From Actinomycetota bacterium (GTDB taxonomy: Bacteria > Actinomycetota > Geothermincolia > Fen-727 > Anoxymicrobiaceae): a stretch of DNA of 6,339 bases. Location: NCBI GenBank assembly GCA_018894655.1, contig JAHIPE010000026.1, positions 1 through 6,339 on the forward strand. Reading direction: 5' to 3'. Positions 1 through 6,332 of this stretch are shown here, one piece after another; position 1 is the stretch's first letter; the number at the start of each line of letters is the position of its first letter. Under the pieces are notes generated by a model, which was given only the letters and a program-made list of their open reading frames with translations, did no database searches and had not been told where the DNA came from. The position numbers were made by a program, and so were the translations under genes.

Positions 1-46
1 AATACGCTTGCATTCGAACGTCGATGCATCCGCACCTGCTGCGTTC

Positions 47-85
47 CGCTCCCTCGCGGTACTCACGGAGTACAGCTCGGTCGCG
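47..85 (-). repeat. Imperfect 13-pair hairpin, suspected dispersed intergenic repeat
   Basis: The arms GTACTC (59-64) and GAGTAC (68-73) pair around a 3-base loop. Pairing continues outward at 56-57 with 75-76, 52-53 with 79-80 and 47-49 with 83-85. The interruptions are one T-C mismatch (58/74) and two symmetric two-base steps (54-55/77-78 and 50-51/81-82). Read on the - strand, both steps are tandem 5'-GA/3'-AG mismatches, a stable feature of RNA helices. The hairpin lies about 90 bases downstream of lepA in the same direction. I suspect a family of intergenic repeats, but only one copy is in the window. Confidence 0.45.
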
Positions 86-95
86 CGCCTTGCAT

Positions 96-131
96 GAGCG
101 GCGCCTCGGCGCTCTCGATACGACACCGTAT
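96..131. repeat. Two small inverted repeats next to the large hairpin
   Basis: GCGCC (101-105) and GGCGC (108-112) form a 5-pair stem with a 2-base gap, and GAGCG (96-100) with CGCTC (110-114) is a competing pairing. Then ATACG (118-122) and CGTAT (127-131) pair around a 4-base loop. In addition, AATACG at bases 1-6 is the reverse complement of CGTATT at 127-132, so the whole stretch could be bounded by a short inverted repeat. Short arms like these can arise by chance in GC-rich DNA; the clustering is what suggests an element. Confidence 0.3.
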
Positions 132-146
132 TTATGGAACGGGGCA

Positions 147-180
147 CTTAACGCGCACGGGGAAGCCGCGAACGGTTAAG
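147..180 (-). other. Imperfect inverted repeat across the lepA stop codon
   Basis: CTTAAC (147-152) and GTTAAG (175-180) are exact reverse complements. Inside them CGCG (152-155) can pair with CGCG (167-170), sharing base 152 with the outer stem. The lepA TAA (176-178) lies inside the right arm. No T-run follows on the - strand, so it is not a standard intrinsic terminator. It may be a weak 3'-end structure or chance. Confidence 0.25.
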
Positions 181-1981
181 ATAAACTGTCATCGGTCGTG
201 ATCATCGTCACGAACGCTTCCTGTGGTATCTCCACCTTCCCCACCATCTTCATTCTTCTCTTGCCCGCCTTCTGCTTCTCCCACAGCTTGCGCTTGCGGG
301 TTATATCCCCGCCGTAACACTTGGCGGTCACATCCTTTTTCCTGGCGGGAATCGTCTCCCGGGCGATTATCCGGCCCCCCACCGACGCCTGTATGGCAAG
401 CTCGAAAAGCTGCCTGGGTATCTTTTCCTTCAGCTTCTTGGCGAGCTTCCGGCCCCTCCCCTGCGCGCTCTCCCTTGGCACGATACTCGAGAAGGCGTCA
501 ACGACTTCCCCGTGCACCAGGATCTCCAGCTTCACCAGCGGACCTTCACGGTAATCCTCCAGCTCGTAGTCCAGTGACGCGTAGCCGCGTGATTGGCTCT
601 TGAGCTGGTCGTAGAACCCGGATACCATCTCAGCCAGGGGCATCATGTATGAGATCTCCACCCTGTTGCTGGATATGTAGACCATGTCTTTGTAGGTGCA
701 GCGCCTGTGCTGGCACAGATCCATCACCGGCCCCACCATCTCCCCCGGTGTGATGATAAGAAGCGACACGTAAGGCTCCTCTACCCTGACCACCTCGTTT
801 GTGGGAGGCATCTCCGATGGGTTGTTGACCGTGAAGACTTTCCCCTCCTTGTCGGTCACCCGGTACACGACGTTCGGAGCGGTCACTATGAGGTCGAGGT
901 CGTACTCGCGCTCCAGCCTCTCCCTCACAATGTCCATGTGGAGCAACCCGAGAAAGCCGCACCTGAAACCAAACCCCAGGGTATTTGAGCTTTCCGGCTC
1001 ATAATCGAAAGAGGAGTCGTTCAGCCTGAGCTTTGCAAGAGCGTTGCGTAGCGGCTCATGGCCATTGTTTTCCACCGGGTAGAGGCCAGCGAACACGACC
1101 GGCTTGGGCCTCTTGTACCCGGGGAGCGGTGACTCCGACCCACCGGTGAACGAGGTCAGGGTGTCACCTACACCCAGCCTGGAGACGTCCTTGGTCCCGG
1201 TCGCAACGAACCCGACCTCCCCGGCCTCAAGCTGCTCGGCTGGGTACCCGTCCGGCGTGAGGTAACCAAGGGATTCCACCTGGATCCTGCTCCCCTCCCC
1301 CATCATCTTCACGTCCATCCCCATGGTGAGGACGCCGGACACCACCCGTATGAAGGAGACGACACCCCTGTAGGGGTCATACGACGAATCGAACACCAGC
1401 GCGCTCAGCGGATCGTCCGGGGAGCCGGCGGGGGGCGGTATCCTGTCCACGACCGCCTCCAGTACCCTCAGGACGCCCTCTCCCGTCTTTGCCGAGCAGA
1501 AGAGCAACTCTTCGGGGCTCACCCCTAGAATCTCAACGACCTCTTCCCGGACCCGCTCCGGCTCAGCGGTAACAAGGTCCACCTTGTTGACCACCGGCAC
1601 TATAACCAGGTCATTCTCCAGGGCGAGGTGGAGGTTTCCAATGGTCTGCGCCTCCACCCCCTGTGCCGCGTCCACCAGCAGGATGGCACCCTCGCACGCG
1701 GCGAGTGTCCTGGAGACCTCGTAGTTGAAGTCGACGTGGCCGGGGGTGTCGATCAGGTTCAGCTCGTACTCTGTCTCCCCGTCACTGTAGGAAAGCCTGA
1801 CCGCCTGTGCCTTGATGGTTATGCCCCGCTCCCTCTCCAGCTCCATTCGGTCGAGGAACTGCGGGTGCTGGCCGCCCGGCTCTATTGCCCCGGTAAGCTC
1901 CATCAACCGATCCGCCAGCGTCGATTTCCCGTGATCGATATGCGCGATGATACAGAAGTTCCTGATGCTTTTCGGGTCCAG
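176..1981 (-). CDS. lepA: Elongation factor 4 (LepA), back-translocating ribosomal GTPase
   Basis: LepA is a membrane- and ribosome-associated translational GTPase that acts on stalled or mis-translocated ribosomes and in 30S subunit maturation. From the CTG start the product is 601 residues, the usual LepA length (about 600). Visible motifs in this numbering are the P-loop HIDHGKST (14-21), the switch I segment RERGITIK (50-57), DTPGHVDF (78-85), NKVD (132-135) and SAK (163-165). EF-G-like domains II, III and V follow, then the LepA-specific C-terminal domain with its hallmark YGGDITRKRK stretch (556-565) and a basic tail. The frame stays open upstream to an ATG at 2062, adding 27 residues, but that part is Arg-rich, unlike the family, lacks a ribosome binding site and contains a likely promoter. 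A GTG at 1990 lies inside the Shine-Dalgarno sequence. Family identity is certain; the start codon is inference. The TAA stop is at 176-178. Confidence 0.97.
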   Translation of the reverse strand: MDPKSIRNFCIIAHIDHGKSTLADRLMELTGAIEPGGQHPQFLDRMELERERGITIKAQAVRLSYSDGETEYELNLIDTPGHVDFNYEVSRTLAACEGAILLVDAAQGVEAQTIGNLHLALENDLVIVPVVNKVDLVTAEPERVREEVVEILGVSPEELLFCSAKTGEGVLRVLEAVVDRIPPPAGSPDDPLSALVFDSSYDPYRGVVSFIRVVSGVLTMGMDVKMMGEGSRIQVESLGYLTPDGYPAEQLEAGEVGFVATGTKDVSRLGVGDTLTSFTGGSESPLPGYKRPKPVVFAGLYPVENNGHEPLRNALAKLRLNDSSFDYEPESSNTLGFGFRCGFLGLLHMDIVRERLEREYDLDLIVTAPNVVYRVTDKEGKVFTVNNPSEMPPTNEVVRVEEPYVSLLIITPGEMVGPVMDLCQHRRCTYKDMVYISSNRVEISYMMPLAEMVSGFYDQLKSQSRGYASLDYELEDYREGPLVKLEILVHGEVVDAFSSIVPRESAQGRGRKLAKKLKEKIPRQLFELAIQASVGGRIIARETIPARKKDVTAKCYGGDITRKRKLWEKQKAGKRRMKMVGKVEIPQEAFVTMITTDDSLS

Positions 1982-1987
1982 CGCGTA

Positions 1988-1995
1988 CACCTCCC
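1988..1995 (-). promoter_or_regulatory. Shine-Dalgarno sequence that decides the lepA start
   Basis: The - strand reads GGGAGGTG here, a near-perfect complement of the 16S rRNA 3' end. Six bases (TACGCG) separate it from an in-frame CTG at 1981-1979, an ideal spacing. The only canonical starts in frame are a GTG that forms the end of this motif and an ATG 67 bases upstream of it. The motif therefore argues for initiation at CTG. Confidence 0.6.
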
Positions 1996-2002
1996 GGCAG
2001 AT

Positions 2003-2011
2003 ATGATAGCA
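2003..2011 (-). promoter_or_regulatory. Possible extended -10 promoter for lepA
   Basis: On the - strand the sequence TGCTATCAT combines a TGn extension with a -10 box TATCAT (2008 to 2003). No recognisable -35 hexamer lies 16 to 18 bases upstream; the region is GC-rich. A transcript starting about seven bases downstream, near 1996, would begin just before the Shine-Dalgarno sequence, giving a leader of roughly 15 bases before the CTG and excluding the ATG at 2062. This is a motif match only. Confidence 0.35.
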
Positions 2012-2078
2012 GATGGAACCACGCGGCTCCCCGGGGCGACGTTCGGCTCTCGCTGCCGGCATCCGCGCGGGCGATGGT

Positions 2079-2107
2079 TCGACATCAAATATCGGCTGTG
2101 CTAAAAT
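2079..2107 (+). promoter_or_regulatory. Sigma-70-type promoter of rpsT
   Basis: A -35 box TCGACA (2079-2084, five of six matches to TTGACA) is followed after 17 bases by a -10 box TAAAAT (2102-2107). A TGC extension sits just before the -10 (2099-2101). This AT-rich patch stands out in a GC-rich window. The predicted start near 2114 gives a 5' leader of about 20 bases. It explains why the rpsT frame should not be extended upstream to the ATG at 2074. Confidence 0.7.
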
Positions 2108-2133
2108 CTCTCAAGCAAACAAAGGAAGTGGTT

Positions 2134-2394
2134 ATGCCCATAATAAAGTCGCAACTGAAGAGGCTGAGGCTATCCGAGAAGCAACGGGAGCGCAACCGGG
2201 CGGTGAAGAGCTCCCTTAAAACTGAAATCAAGAAGTTCGAGGCGGCCAGCCAATCGGGTGACGTCGATGAGGCCCGCGAGGTCTACAGAAATGCCGCACG
2301 TTCGCTGGACAAGGCTGTTTCCAAGGGAGTTATCCACAAGAACAAGGCGGCCAACAAGAAGTCCCGCATGTCGCACATCCTGAACGAGATGTAA
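2134..2394 (+). CDS. rpsT: 30S ribosomal protein S20
   Basis: S20 is a primary 16S rRNA-binding protein that helps assemble the body of the small ribosomal subunit. The product is 86 residues, the normal family length. It begins MPIIKSQLKRLRLSEKQ and carries the family signatures RNRAVKSSLKTEIKKF (20-35) and SKGVIHKNKAANKKSR (63-78), in a highly basic, helical protein. The ATG at 2134 is preceded by AAAGGAAG (2121-2128) with five bases of spacing. The frame is open 20 codons further upstream, but those residues are not S20-like and overlap the promoter. The gene is the only + strand gene in the window, transcribed divergently from lepA and convergently with holA, whose stop codon is 4 bases away. 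No terminator is visible after it, so its transcript probably runs antisense into holA. Confidence 0.98.
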   Translation: MPIIKSQLKRLRLSEKQRERNRAVKSSLKTEIKKFEAASQSGDVDEAREVYRNAARSLDKAVSKGVIHKNKAANKKSRMSHILNEM

Positions 2395-2402
2395 GCCCTT
2401 AC
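2391..2402. other. Inverted repeat over the convergent rpsT and holA stop codons
   Basis: GTAAG (2391-2395) and CTTAC (2398-2402) are reverse complements with two bases between. They contain the TAA of rpsT (2392-2394) and the TAA of holA (2401-2399 on the - strand). Two facing TAA codons produce part of this symmetry automatically. It is too short for a terminator and lacks T-runs, so it mainly marks how tightly the two genes abut. Confidence 0.3.
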
Positions 2403-3439
2403 CCCACTATCTTGAATATCAGGTTCTCCAGCACCGAGCACCGGTACTCCTTATCTTCCAGGTACCCGGAGGAGTAGAGCTCCAACTGGGCCGACTTGAA
2501 CTCACCGAACAGGTCACGGAGTGAATAAGCTGAGAACCTCCTGGACTGCTTTATGCACTTGCCCACCACGAAAGGCGGGATACCCAGGTCGGACGCGATA
2601 GCCCCGCTGTCGCGTTCCGGGGCGAGCGCCTTGATCCTGGCGACAAGGCGGAACTGCCGCAGTAGCAGGCCGAATATCCTCTGTGGGCTTTCCCCCTGGC
2701 GTATCAGCCTGTTCAACATGTACAACGAGATGTCCCTGCGCCGGTCGGCTACGGCGTCGATGAGCTCGAATATCCCCTGCTCCCCCGAGGGGATGACTAC
2801 CCTGCGTACCACTTCCACGCTGATAACGTCGTCATCGGCCGCGAACAGGCATATGCGCTCGACCGCGTCCTCCAGGTCACGGAGTTCCCTGCCCACCATC
2901 TCCAGGAGCAGGTCCCTCGCCGGCTTCAGGGTACGCTTGCCCCGCTTCTTGAACTCGTCGTCCACCCACTCCCCGATCTTCTGTTGGCGTCCCTGCCTCC
3001 CCATCGAGAACTTCAAGACCTCGCCGTCGGCCTTTACCTTCTTGAACAGGGGGGAGCTCTCGACGCGCTTGATCTTGGAGGCATCTTTCGTCATCCCGGG
3101 TTGCGGAAAACGGGAGATAAGGACCAGCGTGGTCTCTGGGTTGGGGCTTTCCAGGTAGGAGACCAGTATATCCTGCTCCTTCTTCGAGAGCTTATCCACA
3201 TCGCGCACTATCACCAGGCGTCGCGCCGCCATCATGGGCAACGTCTGTGCGGAGTCGATTATCAGCTCGGCCCCGGCTTCGGCGGCGTCCAGGACCTCGA
3301 GGTTGAAGTCGGCGTCCGCCTCCCCGGAGAAGAGGTTGCGGAGCCGCTTCAACGACTCCTCCATCAACAGATCCTCGTCGCCGTACATGTAGTAGACGCT
3401 CTCGAGATCATCTATGCTGTTTACGCGTTTCTGGGCCAT
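2399..3439 (-). CDS. holA: DNA polymerase III delta subunit, clamp loader
   Basis: The delta subunit opens the sliding clamp ring so that the clamp-loader complex can place it on primed DNA. The product is 346 residues, normal for the family. The N-terminal domain shows VYYMYGDEDLLMEESLKRL (15-33), the usual start of HolA. A RRLVIVRDVDKL strand (73-84) and TTLVLIS (103-109) belong to the AAA+-like fold, which in delta lacks a working ATP site. The segment VGRELRDLEDAVERI (182-196) and the C-terminal collar domain, FELIDAVADRRRDISLYMLNR (224-244) onward, are also typical. The linker at about 111-150 is basic and a little long. The ATG at 3439 starts 3 bases after the comEC stop, with GGGGGA six bases upstream inside the comEC end, so translation is probably coupled. 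The synteny matches yqeN/holA next to comEC in other bacteria. Confidence 0.93.
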   Translation of the reverse strand: MAQKRVNSIDDLESVYYMYGDEDLLMEESLKRLRNLFSGEADADFNLEVLDAAEAGAELIIDSAQTLPMMAARRLVIVRDVDKLSKKEQDILVSYLESPNPETTLVLISRFPQPGMTKDASKIKRVESSPLFKKVKADGEVLKFSMGRQGRQQKIGEWVDDEFKKRGKRTLKPARDLLLEMVGRELRDLEDAVERICLFAADDDVISVEVVRRVVIPSGEQGIFELIDAVADRRRDISLYMLNRLIRQGESPQRIFGLLLRQFRLVARIKALAPERDSGAIASDLGIPPFVVGKCIKQSRRFSAYSLRDLFGEFKSAQLELYSSGYLEDKEYRCSVLENLIFKIVG

Positions 3440-3442
3440 CTT

Positions 3443-5737
3443 TCATCCCCCGCCTGCGGCCACCCCGATTCTACCACTGTCCACTGATATCTCTATATCA
3501 CCCACCAGGTCGGTCCTGAGAACCCTGACGCCCCTCTCCTCCAGCATCTCCAGGTGCTGCTCCGACGGATGGCCGTAGGTGTTACCCTCCCCCACCGATA
3601 TGACACCCAGCGCCGGGTCGGCGGATTCGACCAGCTCCGGCAGGGCCGCGTCCAAGGCACCCTGGTGGGGCACCTTGAGGATGTCACAGGAGAGATCGGG
3701 GTAAAGGCCCAGCATAACGAGCTGGCCCTCCTTCTCCAGGTCCGCGGTCAGGAGCGCTTTCGCGCCGTCCAGGTGGACCATGATCACCACCGAGCAGTTG
3801 TTGAGGTTCTCCCTTTCCGGCGAGAGTTCCGGCTCGAAGACGACCTCCAGCCTCAGGTGCGGCGATACCTCGATTACCTGGCCCTCCCGGGCCACCCGGT
3901 GGGAAACCCCTTTTAGCCGGGCGGCTTCCAGCAGTTCCTCACAGGCGGAGGTCTCGGCCCTCACCCCGGAGTCGATCAGAAGCCCGACCGGAAACTCCCC
4001 TATGACCCCCACCAGGCCGGTGATGTGGTCGGCGTGGGGATGGCTCGAGACCATCACGTCTATCTTCCGTACCCCCCGTGACCTCAGCTTGGCGGTTACC
4101 TGGCGTTCATCCGGGCCTCCGTCGATGAGCACTACGGCCCCGGAGCGGTCCCGTATCAGTATCGCGTCGCCCTGCCCGACGTCCAGGACGGTGATGCTGT
4201 TCGGGCTCCGGAAGGCGACGGCGATGAACATCGGGGCGACGGCGAGCAACACCGAGCAGGTAACCGCCACCAGTGGTCCAAACACGCTGCGGCGCTCCCT
4301 GACCCGGACAACCAGCGCAACCAGCCCCGAGACGTACAGCACAAGCGCCGCAATGGACAGTGCGCCGCCTACACCCGCGCCGGGCACCTTCGACAGCAAC
4401 CCGGCGATAGATATGATGAGGCGTGACAGTGCCTCCGGCACAACCGCAAGGAGCTTTCCACCAGTCGGCGTCAGCGCCGAGAGAAGGCAGGCGCCCCAGG
4501 CCGAGGCCATCAGCGGGCCCACGAGGGGCACCACCGCCAGGTTCGCCGCTATAGCGGTCACCGGCACACCTTCGCCCCTCGATAGCATCATGGGTATGAT
4601 CCCCAGTTGTGCCCCGGCGCATACCGCGACAAGCATAATCGTCCGGCCTTTCCGGGCACTCGAGCGCATTGCGATAACGATTCCAAGAGTCGCGGCAAAC
4701 GAGAACTGGAACCCCGGGTCGAACAGCGCCCTGGGGTTTGCGAACATAAGCAGGAATCCCGCCAGGCAGAGGCCGTTCAGCGGGTCGTTCTTCCTCCCGA
4801 GGAGCATGCCACCAAAGCAGAGGCCCGCCATTACCGATGCCCTCAAGGCGGACGGCCGAAAACCGGCGAGGGCCACCACGAACATCGCCGCCGCACAGGC
4901 CAGGATCAGTCGCGAGAGCCTTCCCGCCCCCAGAGCGGACGCGGCCGCAAGGACGAGGGCGACCACCGCTGCCACGTGCAACCCCGATACCGCAACGATG
5001 TGCGATAGCCCGCAGGCGCGCAGGTCACTCATTATCCCGGGGTCAAGGTTGTCTTTCCTGCCCAGTGTCACGCCTTCGATGAACCCCGCTACGCGCTCTC
5101 TGAACAAGCGTCCATACGCCCCTGTCATCCAGTTTCGAGACTGGTGGACCCACCTGGAGACGATGTCGGCCCCACCGACAACCTTTATGCCGGAGAGCGG
5201 TGACTCGAGGATGCTCGCCGCACCCTTATCGAGAAGCCAGCCGGGGTTATCCTGTTCATGCCGCAGGCGTCCCCGAACCTCCACCCGGACCCCTGAGAAC
5301 ACCCCGCCTGCGTCACCGTTCACGACCGTCCTGACAAGGACCCTCTCCCCGGTTTCCCAGCAACTCGCCCCGGTTTCCACCGCCGCCGCTTCAACGAAGA
5401 AATACAGGCAATCGCCGGCCCTGTGCGGCGTTGAAACAACCTGGCCTGTTACGGTTGCCGAAGTTTTATCGAGAGCCAGGCGGGGTAGTATTCCGCCCCG
5501 GGCGCCCGACGCGGCCAGAAACATGAGGAACGCCCCGAGCGCCATGAACGCTCCGGGAACGACGATGGCCTTCCACCACCCCGGGAACACCAGGGACATG
5601 CCCGCCGTAAGCCCCGCCAGCACTGAAATAATGGCAATAAGGGCCAGCGGCGGCGAGTACCTGCCCAGCAGAATGCCGGTAACCGTAGCACAGAGACAGC
5701 TCAGGTAGAGTGCTCGGCGCAACTCAGATTGTAACAA
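3443..5737 (-). CDS. comEC: ComEC/Rec2 competence channel with metallo-beta-lactamase domain
   Basis: ComEC is the inner-membrane channel that carries transforming DNA into the cytoplasm as a single strand. The product is 764 residues with the full-length domain order. Three N-terminal membrane segments (about 9-28, 30-50, 57-76) precede an extracytoplasmic DUF4131/OB-like loop (about 90-190). The Competence domain follows, with the hallmark LSHIVAVSGLHVA (244-256) and a run of membrane segments to about 508. A C-terminal metallo-beta-lactamase-like domain comes last: DVGQGDAI (519-526), LIDGGP (537-542), metal motif HPHADH (566-571), LLTADLEKEG (662-671), KVPHQG (688-693) and YGHPS (721-725). 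The usual HHGS motif reads HQGA here. The TTG start at 5737 overlaps the end of comEA by 14 bases. An alternative TTG at 5722, one base after the comEA stop, would trim five residues. Neither has a strong ribosome binding site, suggesting translational coupling. Confidence 0.95.
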   Translation of the reverse strand: MLQSELRRALYLSCLCATVTGILLGRYSPPLALIAIISVLAGLTAGMSLVFPGWWKAIVVPGAFMALGAFLMFLAASGARGGILPRLALDKTSATVTGQVVSTPHRAGDCLYFFVEAAAVETGASCWETGERVLVRTVVNGDAGGVFSGVRVEVRGRLRHEQDNPGWLLDKGAASILESPLSGIKVVGGADIVSRWVHQSRNWMTGAYGRLFRERVAGFIEGVTLGRKDNLDPGIMSDLRACGLSHIVAVSGLHVAAVVALVLAAASALGAGRLSRLILACAAAMFVVALAGFRPSALRASVMAGLCFGGMLLGRKNDPLNGLCLAGFLLMFANPRALFDPGFQFSFAATLGIVIAMRSSARKGRTIMLVAVCAGAQLGIIPMMLSRGEGVPVTAIAANLAVVPLVGPLMASAWGACLLSALTPTGGKLLAVVPEALSRLIISIAGLLSKVPGAGVGGALSIAALVLYVSGLVALVVRVRERRSVFGPLVAVTCSVLLAVAPMFIAVAFRSPNSITVLDVGQGDAILIRDRSGAVVLIDGGPDERQVTAKLRSRGVRKIDVMVSSHPHADHITGLVGVIGEFPVGLLIDSGVRAETSACEELLEAARLKGVSHRVAREGQVIEVSPHLRLEVVFEPELSPERENLNNCSVVIMVHLDGAKALLTADLEKEGQLVMLGLYPDLSCDILKVPHQGALDAALPELVESADPALGVISVGEGNTYGHPSEQHLEMLEERGVRVLRTDLVGDIEISVDSGRIGVAAGGG

Positions 5738-6332
5738 GGTCCCGGAGGCTCTCCATCTTGCTGGGGCCTATACCCTCGACGTTGTCTATCTCCTCGATCG
5801 ACGAGAACGTGCCGTTCTTGCGGCGGTAGTCAATTATTCTTTGGGCCAGCGAAGGCCCTATACCGGGCAGTTCCTCGAGTTGGACCGCGGTAGCGGTATT
5901 TATATTGACCAACCCGGGCGAGCCTGACTGCCCCTGCGTCTCACCGGAGCCGTCAGCAGCGCTTCCGGCGGCACGGGGAACAAGGACCTTCTGCCCGTCC
6001 TTGACTCTTGCCGCGAGGTTGAGGTCATCCAGCAGGGCGTCGGGCGCCGAACCCCCCGCTTCCGCCACCGCGTCGGATACCCTCGAGCCCTCCTTCAGAC
6101 TGTAGAGCCCCGGATTAACAACCGCTCCCGCCACGTGCACAGTCAGCCGTCGTTCCTCCGGCGAGTCTTCACCGGCATTGACCTCCTTTACCTCGACCGG
6201 CCTTGGCCGTGACCGAACGTAGGAGAGCACACCGCCGGCCGCCAGGAGCAGCAGAAGTCCTATTATTAAAGCCGTTTGAAAACCGGTCAGCCCTCGTGCC
6301 GCCTCACCGACCGCCTCTACGGCTTTTCTCAC
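5724..6332 (-). CDS. comEA: ComEA competence DNA receptor (SLBB and helix-hairpin-helix)
   Basis: ComEA binds incoming double-stranded DNA at the outer face of the cytoplasmic membrane and hands it to the ComEC channel. The 202-residue product has a short N-terminal cytoplasmic segment and one membrane anchor (about 20-39). An SLBB domain follows (about 62-120, including VHVAGAVVNPGLY at 65-77 and GQKVLVPR at 113-120), then a Gly/Ser-rich linker (121-139). The C-terminal DNA-binding domain carries two helix-hairpin-helix motifs, around LEELPGIGPSLAQRI (152-166) and IDNVEGIGPSKMESL (182-196). Length and layout are typical of Gram-positive ComEA. The GTG at 6332 lies only 7 bases from the window edge, and the frame is open to that edge, so the true start may lie outside. 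GGACAGG directly abuts the GTG, too close for a good ribosome binding site. comEC follows with a 14-base overlap. Confidence 0.93.
   Translation of the reverse strand: MRKAVEAVGEAARGLTGFQTALIIGLLLLLAAGGVLSYVRSRPRPVEVKEVNAGEDSPEERRLTVHVAGAVVNPGLYSLKEGSRVSDAVAEAGGSAPDALLDDLNLAARVKDGQKVLVPRAAGSAADGSGETQGQSGSPGLVNINTATAVQLEELPGIGPSLAQRIIDYRRKNGTFSSIEEIDNVEGIGPSKMESLRDLVTI

Noticed and set aside
1..175. A CRISPR repeat, tRNA or small coding gene at the left edge
   Set aside because: There is no regularly spaced direct repeat, no cloverleaf with a T-loop and anticodon arm, and no open frame with a ribosome binding site.
2029..2036. The palindrome CCCCGGGG as a possible operator
   Set aside because: An eight-base GC palindrome is expected by chance in DNA of this composition and has no repeated partner nearby.
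1982..2062. A 27-residue N-terminal extension of LepA from the ATG at 2062
   Set aside because: No ribosome binding site precedes the ATG, the residues do not resemble LepA, and the segment contains a candidate promoter and the Shine-Dalgarno sequence for the downstream start.
223..2104. Several shorter open frames on either strand within lepA
   Set aside because: They overlap a clearly real gene in other frames and show low-complexity Arg/Ser/Pro-rich translations typical of shadow frames.
2074..2133. A 20-residue upstream extension of S20
   Set aside because: S20 proteins begin at the MPxIKS motif; the ATG at 2134 has a good ribosome binding site, and the promoter lies within the extension.
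3780..5708. A 642-codon open frame on the + strand, antisense to comEC
   Set aside because: It mirrors comEC in a GC-rich genome. The translation is rich in Ser, Thr, Pro, Arg and Ala with no recognisable domain, whereas the - strand frame is an unmistakable ComEC.
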